Source: Litomosoides sigmodontis (lineage: Eukaryota; Nematoda; Chromadorea; Rhabditida; Onchocercidae). Taken from it: a stretch of 64,000 nucleotides of DNA. The stretch spans positions 5,231,317 through 5,295,316 of the forward strand of contig OY718804.1 of the NCBI GenBank assembly GCA_963070105.1. The letters are read 5' to 3'. Shown here in pieces: positions 13,520-22,481 of the stretch. A program made the translations under genes and the position numbers. Numbering within the stretch: position 1 is the first letter of the stretch; each line of letters opens with the position of its first letter. The notes below the pieces were generated by a model. It made no database searches. It saw only the letters and a list, made by a program, of their open reading frames with translations, and had not been told where the DNA came from.

Positions 13520-14957
13520 TCAATCGTAAGCCGGCAACCCCACCTTTTCTGGCTTGAAATCTTCCAAACTTCTAAGTATCAAAGTTATTTTGTCTTGTAA
13601 TTCATTTGGAATCTTCATGTAAGTTAAATCTGGAATCATAACAACGTGCATACCCGCTGCTATTGCAGCATATACTCCATTAGTTGCGTCTTCGAAAACG
13701 AGAACATTTTCTGCTTTTTCAGGTTTCTGCTCGAACCTGTCCATCGTTACCAGAAAGGGATCAGGAGCCGGTTTTCCTCGTTTGACGGCAGGATCATCAC
13801 CCGACAAAACCTGAAACGCAACGAGCAAAATCTCTTAGATTATCCTCTTTGCAATGAAATTCATTCTACTACCAGAAAGTGCACATTCTGATGAAAAGCA
13901 CAACCGTGGCTCTACTTTTTGCACTTTTTGCAAGAAAAACGTAGATTGACTTCAGGATTCAACTTCTAAATATGCAACTTATAATGAGTCTTCAGTTTTC
14001 TCGAATACATATAGTTATCGGTAAAATTACAAAAACAAATCTTTCCAGTCAACAGCAATTAATTTTATCAATCAGGAAATGCAAATGTTCATTTGACAGA
14101 AAAGCTTACCCGCAGAGATATCAAATCAAGCAACTCCTTATGATGCTTAGTTTTAAGCTCAAATTCTTTTCTAGTCGAACCAGTGCATATTGCCATAGGA
14201 ATATTGTGAACTTTTAAATGCCGTACAAACTTCAGCACACCAGACATTAATGAACACTTTGGTAACATTTCTTCAGCCATTTCATCGTATTTTTTACAAT
14301 ATTCGTCTACGTCAACTTTTCCAGAGAGTTTTTCCTGGAAAAGTAATTTAATTACAAGATGTACCTGCGAACCATTAAGCCACAATCCCTTATAAAACTA
14401 CCCATACATCATTAAACAGCAGTCGCAAGAGCAAATTAAAAACAGGGTCACATGGAATTTTTTATAACTCCCTAATTTTGTGCAGAAACTTATATCTGAA
14501 TTGTAAGTGAAAATCAGTGCCCTAAAATTTCAACAAAAAGATAACACAATCGTATATGTCTCTAATAGCTAATTAAGTTCCTTAAATCTTGAAAGTTTTT
14601 AACCGCATTTAAAAGATTAGAACCTTGTGAACATCTAAGATGAACGGAAAAGGGGATGCGACACTATTTTTTCGTATTATGCAACTGTCGCTTCTTATAT
14701 GAAAGAACTCCGGACACTTCGGAATATTGGTTGCGGCAATTACAAGATGTAAAAAAACTAACATGTTCGAGTATGTACGTTACAGCGGCTTTTTTCGGCA
14801 TTCCGGTCACCAAACCTCTCAAATGCGAAGTAAATTCTTTGCCATACTTAGACAACAAACACTGGTTTACCTTTAAGAATACTATTTCAGTATCTATAAG
14901 TAAGCCATCCAAATCAAAAATCACGTGCGTTATCTTCGGCATTGACTTCATGGCAAT
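13520..14957 (-). CDS. HAD-family phosphatase, PUDP/HDHD1-like (copy 1)
   Basis: Three exons (14957-14763, 14334-14110, 13810-13520) encode about 234 residues from the ATG at 14951 (MKSMPKI). HAD motif I is DLDGLLIDTE with both catalytic aspartates, motif II is AICTGS, the motif III lysine is in RGKPAPD, and motif IV is VLVFEDATNG. The C-terminus GLPAYD resembles the GLPSYE end of animal pseudouridine-5'-phosphatase. The likely role is removing phosphate from a small phosphorylated metabolite; the exact substrate cannot be read. A TTTCAG acceptor lies six bases before the ATG, so the message may be trans-spliced. Alternatively a seven-codon exon at 15839-15819 (MGSELCD, with a perfect GTAAGT donor) joins in frame. 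Intron positions match copy 2 exactly. All motif residues are intact. Confidence 0.9.
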
Positions 14958-16894
14958 CTGAAACATAAATGAGAAAAATGGAGCATCACTGACCTTCAAC
15001 ATCACTTAACAATAAGCAGCATTACTCAATGTGCAGTTTTGGTCTATTATTCCATTAAAATCTCCAGAATCAACATATTTCCCATAGTTGAATATACTCA
15101 GTGCACACAACCAACCAGACTCAGTTTTGAAACACTGCATAAAAACAGAAATCTGTTTTTTTATGAATTTTTATCCAGAAATTCAAATTTTTTACTTAAT
15201 CTCTGAAATGACAAAACAAAGCATTGAGAACTCTCTTATGCTGAAACGGATTTTGCATGCAATCTGTTGTGCTACGAATGGATTGTTGACGTAGGATATC
15301 GCAGGTATACAAATGTTAGCACGGGCGATAAAATGCTATAGTCTTGCACAACAGCTATGTCTTTACATTAAGCAGAAACTTCAATTATAATGCAAACACG
15401 AGCGCTAGTCTTTCAGCAGTTAGTGGTTAAAAATAAACTGCACGAAATCTGCAAATAAATTGCTGGAAGTAAAAGTAAGTTTTAGTTAACACATAATATC
15501 GAGCATTGATCCATGCTAGACAATAATTAATTTGCATTAGAGGTTAGCAAATAAGTTACGGATTTTAAATTATCTCTGAAAATAATTAATATATACGGAT
15601 TAATATATACGGTGTGACGCGAAATATAATTTGACGAAATAGAAACAGCCGACAGCACGCATAATACCTTACGGGTTATGCATGTCAATAACACAATATT
15701 ACGCATTGATCCATATTTTGCTTGCAATTACTTCTTTCCATTCCATTTGGCTCACAATCCACTTTCAATAACACTTTAAGCATTTTACGATGCAGAAGTT
15801 AAACCATCTATAACTTACATCACATAATTCGCTGCCCATTTCTGTGGGAAACCGAAAAAAAACACTAAGAAATCAGATCCAAAGTGCCAGATCCAGTCAC
15901 GGCTACACCGAAAAGTGCAAGTGGATAGACATAGAATGCAGCAGCTCTCTTCCGGCATATTCATTGACTTGCGTTTTTACACTAAACTTGATACACATTA
16001 GTGAGAGAGTTAGGTTAAACATCTCCCTTCATCCTCTTCATCTTGGCTTTTGCTACTTCATCATTTGCTGCACTTCACTGCGGTGCGTCTGACACAAATT
16101 ACAACTTGAAATGAACACTTTTTGAAATTTTTTTTTTAAGTTAAGAAAATCATCGTAGTAAATGAATAACGCAAAAAATCGCTTCGGCTTCACTTCTTCT
16201 TAAGAGTACCAAAAAATACTTTAAAGTATATAAAATTTTCGCGAAAAGTCTCGCAAAATCCTGAATTACTTCAATATTTCTATACTTTCACGATGGGAAC
16301 ATGTCCAAAATGCCGTTGTCACGAAATTAAATGAGAACATGTCCACAGTGCTACAGTTACATTGTCGTATTCACATATCATAGAATTCCACAGGATTACA
16401 AAATTCCATATTAATACAGAGGATGGACTATACCAATTGTCAATCTGCAACTATTTCAAGTATTCCATTTGAGCATAGAATTGCACCACCACTTGCATAA
16501 ATTTAATTGCATACAAATAGATATACTAAGATCAAAGTTAAAAGTATAGTGCTCAAGCTAATGAAAAGCAAGATAAGTTTTATTTCTAAATTTTCCGCAA
16601 TTTAAACAATTTTACGAATTCCAATAACTCCTAATAATAATATATATACCGAATATGCATAAGTAAAACAGCAAATTTTAAGTTGTGAATTAAATAATTT
16701 AAATTAAATGATTAAGCAGCACGACTTACACAGAATCCATTTTCTAAGCAATGTTCTGCATCCGTCCTTGCGAATAACAAAAGAATTTTCCTATTTGTAT
16801 AGCACAGTGCAGTAAAGTGTGAGTAACAATACCTCGGATTACAGCATTCTTATCAGTATCGCTAACGAACTATAAAGTAGAATAGAATACAAAT
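14958..16894. other. Spacer between the two HAD phosphatase genes
   Basis: Apart from the possible seven-codon 5' exon of copy 1 at 15819-15839 (minus strand), no coding exon is supported. The stretch is AT-rich, and no repeat unit shared with the paralogues was noticed. Confidence 0.5.
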
Positions 16895-17900
16895 TTAATC
16901 ATATGCTGGTAAACCCAATATTTCCGGTTTAAATTCTTCCAAACTATTTAACACTAGTGTTATTTTATCCTTGCACTTTTCAGGACTTGAATAGCGCAAA
17001 TCTGGTACCATTACAACGTGCATCCCTGCTGCTAACGCAGCATAAACACCATTTATCGAGTCCTCAAATACCAAGACATTAGCGGCACTATTCGGTTTCA
17101 CTGCAAATCGCCGCATTGTCTCCAAAAATCCATCTGGTGCGGGCTTTCCTTTTTTGACAAGAGGGTCATCACCAGTTAGAACCTATACAAGCATATGAAA
17201 GTCCACTTCACTGTACAACATGTACATAGAGTTAATACAGTTCTTAAAATCTTTAGAAAAGTTGTCTCAGCCGTTTCAAAGGCAAAGTCCAGAAAATTCA
17301 AGGAACAGTTACATGAAGCGGAATGAGATCAGACAATTCCTTATGATTCTTCATTTTTGCATTGAATTCAAAAGCGTTTGATCCACTGCATATTGCTGTT
17401 TGAATGTTATGCTTAACCAAGTGCTTCACCAGTCGCATAGCTCCAGGCAATAACGGACTTTCAGGAAGACGTTTACCCAGCAAGTCAATATATTTCGATC
17501 TATACTCCTCAAAACTTACTTCACCAATCAAATGTTCCTGAAAACCGAAATTCGAAACTCAAAATTAGGATTTTTTCTCATTACTTCATTTTCGCAATAA
17601 ACTAATAACACGAAGAGAAGGAAATGCAATACAGATAATTTTTAGACTGTCCAGATTAGGTCCCGAATTACTAGAATTAAAATCAATGACAAGGGCAGAA
17701 AGATGTACATGTTCAAGCATTGCTTGAATCGCATCATCCATCTTCATACCAGTTGTCTTCGTCTTCAACTCCATCGTATACTGTCTGCTATAGCTTTTCA
17801 TCAATTCCGTATTGACTTCGGTATAAATTGTTTCTGAATCAAGTAACAATCCATCCAAGTCAAATATTACATGAGTGATCTGCATACCCGAAGCATTCAT
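16895..17900 (-). CDS. HAD-family phosphatase, PUDP/HDHD1-like (copy 2)
   Basis: Exons 17900-17709, 17537-17313 and 17182-16895 encode 234 residues, the same length as copy 1 and with introns at the same codons. Motif I is DLDGLLLDSE, motif II AICSGS, motif III GKPAPD and motif IV VLVFEDSING; it ends GLPAYD. By eye the C-terminal exons are about two-thirds identical to copy 1, so the duplication is old and both copies remain under constraint. The cap-domain exon is the least similar part, which is where HAD enzymes set substrate choice, so the two may differ in substrate. An acceptor TTGTAG lies five bases before the ATG at 17900, typical of a spliced-leader site. This copy lies upstream of copy 1 on the same strand. 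Confidence 0.92.
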
Positions 17901-18607
17901 CTCTCCTACAATTGTAATTTAAGAACAAATTATAGCTTATATCACAATAACTGAAATCTCCAACAGATCGCAATGCACAATCTGCTAGATATCTCAAAAG
18001 TGGTAATGAGTGAACTACTGCTAGATAGTGCTGCACATGCTTACTCCTACATCAAGTGGTTCCTGTCCATCGTGAACTGTTGGAAACAACTTGCAAGATC
18101 AATGATCAATCGCAATCTCCACAACAATCAATAATCCATCTACGTTGAATGTTGCGTGTGTACCTCTCCTGGTACCTTTGTCATCAACATCATCGTCACT
18201 CATGTCACGTCTATTTTCCTAACAGTTCACGTCAACAGAACACAACTTCATGGAATCTGACCATTGAATATATTGATCACATTTCTACTACGCGAACACA
18301 TCTGGGAAGAATTACGAATTCAGAAGTCCCGCTGCAGCGTACGTACAAATACAGACAGCATTATTACTGTGTTTCCGAGATTTTTAACTTTCCGTAACAG
18401 AAACAAAGATTGAAGAAATCATCGAAAGTAAAAAACACCCAGGCACAGACAGACAGACAGACACACACACAGATGTGTAATGCGTTCTTTGGCAGTTGAT
18501 GACTATCCAGGCGTCGACAGTACTATTTTCGTTATTCTCGCCCATCTCTGCAGCCTCCACCTGACATGCGTTCCCTAGCGGCATCTGACAAGAGTTAGTG
18601 CTGAGGC
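17901..18607. other. Intergenic upstream of HAD copy 2 and left inverted-repeat arm
   Basis: No gene is supported. A short ACAG/CACA microsatellite lies near 18448-18472. The stretch separates the divergent HAD copy 2 (-) and His-rich peptide gene A (+). Confidence 0.6.
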
Positions 18608-19492
18608 TCTGAAGTTGTTAGTTGGCTTCCACCAAACATCCTTGTTCTGGTTTGTTTTGCAATTTGAGACCTTCCGAACGAACAGTTCGAGCTTTGCTGT
18701 CACAATCCTCACTGTACCAATTACCTCCCGGCGTGGCAAATGACGTGATAGCGACGACATCAGGGGATGATGAGGCGAGGAGGAGGGACGAACGCTATCG
18801 TCGAGCTAATAATAGCGTCGTGGAATGTGTCATCAGAAATTTAAAAAATTCTTGTTCTGCAACTTTCACAAATAACGCGACGAGAGGGAAGCGCAAATAA
18901 TAACAGAGAGAATTGTGTGACAGTTGAATGAGGGAAGATGCAATTAGTGGGAATGTCGCAATGGAACTTGTCCACCCGAAATGAGGCCACAGGCTAATGG
19001 TACCAGCAGGGAAGGATGGGAGGGTTGTGGTGTGACAAGAAGTTAGAAAAAATTCGCTTCCCGTCGACCTAATTCTAAGCCTGTTTTCACGCTAACTGTA
19101 TAAAGCGCCTCGTTCCATAGCTTCCTCAAAGCAACCCGAAAAGCAGAAGACCTCCTCCGGAAGCGCTCAGTAAGCTTTTCCGTTACCGATTCTTTCTTCC
19201 TAAAATTTCTTTCTGATCGGATCGTTTGTTTGACCGAATCGGATGAGTGAAAAAACGTGTGTTGCAGTTATTATGGCGTCAGTGCGATTTGCTACTGCAA
19301 CGTTGTTGCTGGCTGTTTTGGTGATATCAGTGAGAGCGTCCGGCTGGTGGGACGACGGCTGGAACATCCCATGGCATCATTATCGTCATCTCGATCATCA
19401 CGGATTCTTCCCCTGGCATCATCCACATCTCCATCATTATCTGCATCATCATGCTCATCATTCACTCGGCCACGGAGGATGGAAATGGGATT
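18608..19492 (+). repeat. Left arm of 885-bp inverted duplication (IR-A)
   Basis: Bases 18608-19492 match the reverse complement of 26289-27173 over the full 885 bases with no gaps and, by base-by-base reading, only two differences (19106 C versus T; 19385 G versus A). The arm contains about 490 bases of upstream sequence, a TATA box and the complete coding part of the His-rich peptide gene. Similarity stops abruptly at both ends. It has no transposase, no terminal inverted repeats of its own and no obvious target-site duplication. Confidence 0.97.
19099..19105 (+). promoter_or_regulatory. TATA box of His-rich peptide gene A
   Basis: TATAAAG lies 174 bases before the ATG at 19273. The base right after it (19106) is C here and T in the other arm, one of only two differences between the arms. 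Confidence 0.5.
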
Positions 19493-19494
19493 AG
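19273..19494 (+). CDS. Small secreted His/Trp-rich peptide (copy A)
   Basis: The 73-residue single-exon frame begins with a clear signal peptide (MASVRFATATLLLAVLVISV) and cleavage expected near ASG-WW. The mature part is about 49 residues, with 16 His, 7 Trp and no Cys. His runs occur as pairs and triplets (HH, HHH) separated by Leu, Pro, Tyr or Ala. Such density suggests binding of transition metals or an antimicrobial/cuticle role, but that is inference; I do not recognise the family. An in-frame ATG exists ten codons upstream (19243), but a GTGTTGCAG acceptor-like site at 19267 and the signal peptide favour 19273. The stop is TAG, whose A and G lie outside the repeat arm. It is an almost identical twin of the gene at 26287-26508, convergent with it. 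Confidence 0.75.
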   Translation: MASVRFATATLLLAVLVISVRASGWWDDGWNIPWHHYRHLDHHGFFPWHHPHLHHYLHHHAHHSLGHGGWKWD

Positions 19495-20113
19495 GCTGTT
19501 TCACCCCAATGTTTAACCGTTCTACCCCTGTCTTTGACAGTTGCTTTTGTTATGAATACAATACTTTATATTATTGATAAATGGCTTAATTGGAGACAAC
19601 GGTCAGGTTTACAGTATGAACTACCGTAATTGATCGTATATGAAGTACGACAGCACTAAATTGTCGATGTTGGTAATGGCGAATTCATCTATAAAGTGAA
19701 AATCAGGTTTTCTTTTCTCCACTGCTCTTCCGTTTTATTCTTCGCCAAATAATCCCCTCGAGCTAATCTATGGTAATCAGTGGGACGTGAGTTTCTGCAA
19801 CTTACGCTCTGAAGGCATCTCACATGCAAATATTCCATTCTCTTCAAAAATGTGAAGAATGCAAGGTGAAATGAATGAAGGGCATTCTGATGGCATAAAT
19901 AACTCAGACTGCCAGAAAGCCTTAAACTACTGCTACTGTTGATTCTTGTAGGATTTTACGAAAAGCTTATGAAATTAGCATTTAATGAAAGAGAGGTTCC
20001 AAAAGCAGCGGCGATAAGCGGAATCGCAATACAGGTCGTGAAAAGTGCGTCGAAATTTCCTTGTAGTGGTCGTAATAAGTGCAAAGTGAGATTTCATCAA
20101 ATAGAGAAATGAA
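19495..20113. other. Intergenic right of IR-A
   Basis: No gene is supported. It holds the 3' region of the His-rich peptide gene A and the 3' side of the convergent Ser-rich membrane-protein gene. Confidence 0.6.
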
Positions 20114-21247
20114 TTAATTTTTCTGCTTAAGAGAATTTTCGGATTCCGATCCGGAGGAAGATTTTGTTGTCGTTGATTTTGAATGCAAATCTCTTTCGAC
20201 AGATGGTGCTTTAAATTTGTTAATTTTAGAGCTTGCTTTCGTTGCAGTGCTAGCGGATTCACTTGAACTCACACTACTTGAATACGTTCCCGAAATGGAG
20301 TGCGTATCCGCGCCATCAATGCTAATCCCTGTTTGGTGTCTCCCAATCTTTTCTGCGCTATTCCTTTGTAGGATGCATGAGCTTGACTGCTGCGTAGGTG
20401 ACGTACACATCAACGACACTAAAACTACTTACTTTCAAAATTAATCTCCGGCTAAAATATGCATGTTTGCAAAGCGGTATGCTTCACGATAGCATCACAT
20501 TTAAAAGTGCTACATTGCCGTTGCTGCAAGCAAAGAAAACCACGCACGTGTGCATGGGTCATCTCAACATATCAACGTGGTTTACACTTACGCAATTCTC
20601 TGGCTGATAGATGATTTCGCACTGATAAGATGGCGCGGATTGCTTCCCTACTGCGACTGATATTTTCACTCAGTTGCTTTTCGTTTTTGAATTGATCCTC
20701 CGAAGTGCTACTCTGAAATTTCTTTCTACAATTTCTCACCTCGAACCAGTGAAATGATCGTTGAAATTAACCAAACATCCAATGAAATTAGGTTTATATT
20801 AGACGATAGGGATGAGTAATTAAGTTACGTGAATTGAAGGTCGCATACATCTTAAGGCGCTCCTTCAATCTTTTGTTATAGGATTGTGTAGTAAGCGTAG
20901 GTAGGAGTTTTTTGTGGATATTATAATAAACATGAAAAGGCTTTTTTTTTTTAAAAAAAAATCACGCCTGAGTTACATTGTTTTTTTTTTTAATTTCCAA
21001 ATTTAGTTGCAACCATGTTGTTTCAACCAGCATGAAATAAAGTAATGGAGATTTCACAAAGTTGAGTTTGAGAACTAACTTCTGGGAAGACAAAATTTTT
21101 CGGTCTAAATTCGAGCAAAAACTGAAACATCTTTTGTCGCTTTCTTTCCAGCAGTTCAAAGATGGCCATTGGTGCGAGGAAGATAAGTGGCAGCAAAGTC
21201 ATCATGACAGTAATCATTACCATTTCGAATGATTTTGCCATTCCCAA
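20114..21247 (-). CDS. Unrecognised Ser-rich single-pass membrane protein
   Basis: Three exons (21247-21080, 20712-20592, 20418-20114) join with matching phases 0 and 1 to give 197 residues. The N-terminus MGMAKSFEMV leads into a hydrophobic segment at about residues 10-30 (VMITVMMTLLPLIFLAPMA), then a basic stretch (LLERKRQKMF). A charged region follows (SEDQFKNEKQ), then a Ser/Thr/Lys-rich tail of about 100 residues ending SLKQKN. The hydrophobic segment could be a signal anchor, which would place the tail on one side of the membrane; the basic residues after it favour a cytoplasmic tail. I do not recognise a domain. It lies between the two arms of the inverted duplication and is divergent from the mucin-like gene, with about 1.2 kb between starts. 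Confidence 0.6.
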
Positions 21248-22481
21248 CTTTTTAACATTTTATTTGCAAGCACTCACCGATATATTTTCAGAATTTAAGC
21301 CCCAAATTTAAATAAAAATAAACAAAATATCACGTAGAGTTAACCTTATACTTCCCCGCTAATTAATTAACGTAAGCTTAAGAAGTTTGAGAGCAACAAG
21401 GAAATATTTCATAGAGTGCATTTGAAATAAATCTTTGTGAATTTCATTACGGACAGGTAAGCGTGCAAGGGATGCATACATGCAATGTCATTTGAAATAG
21501 CAAGCTTAAGCAGGTCCATTGATATGGCAGCTAAGATTACAGAAGTGAGGAACTCTTTTTCAGCGCAAAATTTCGAGAGTGCATGGAACGAACGACCGTA
21601 CCATTTCAGTCGTACTCGCAAATTCCTCAATGAAACAGTGCTCCTCCATTTTAAAATGCGTCATCGCTGTTGTGCACCGTCAGGAAATGAAAATGATAAT
21701 AATTTTAATCAAATATTTCTGTGTGAAGTTTTATTGAAAACGATTAGGTGGACCGTTTAATTGTGGCAATTTGATAAATTTGCAGTAACTGATTTGTTGA
21801 CACCTCGAGCTTACCGTTCTTTAAAATGTTACTTAATAAAATTTGGCTAGTGCTCGAGCTTCATGACTTAGCCAAAGCTTGCAGGTATTTGATGAAATGC
21901 TGGATGAAATTTGATGAAAACAGTGAATTTCCAATTTGAAATTCCCTTAATGTACACTCAAAATTTTTCGGATCATTGATTGTTGGATCCGTTATGACCG
22001 GACCGCAGGCATTTAATTAATGAAACAATTTAATTGTTTTGAACTCAGATTCTGCAAAGAAGATTTGAAGAGAGAAATGACCGGTTTTTCCCTTCATAAG
22101 ATAAAAGAAGAGAAGTGGAGGAGAAGTAACAGGCAATTAGTGCTGAAGGGCGATGAGACATGAGAGGGAATTTCGAAAAGGTGGCGTGATTTACGGGAAT
22201 TCGAAGGGTGCCGGAAGAAGTGGGAAGTGTCACCAATCACTTCAATCATTTCTCGACTGACTCCAAAAATTGCCTTCCTCCTCAACTTTCATAACTTTGT
22301 TGTTATTTTTCTCTGAGTGCATGTGGCCGCAGGTTGCTCGCAGTGAAAACGTGGCAAAATGAGATTCGCGAGGAAAGCGCAATTATAATCTTCCGCGGCA
22401 TTTTGAAACTTTGAAAATTGTGCTTCATTTAGCCTAATATATTTAAATGAAATTTTGCAGTTTGTAAAGCGCTCTTTTGAA
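21248..22481. other. Divergent intergenic region
   Basis: No gene is supported. This 1.2 kb lies between two divergent membrane-protein genes and probably carries both promoters; no strong TATA box was picked out. Confidence 0.5.

Noticed and set aside
18622..18900. 92-codon plus-strand frame conserved in both inverted arms
   Set aside because: Its conservation is explained by the duplication itself. It lacks an ATG start and lies in the upstream region of the peptide gene.
19292..19504. Asp-rich minus-strand frame opposite the His-rich peptide gene
   Set aside because: It is the antisense of CAT/CAC His codons, which read as Asp/Glu-rich sequence.
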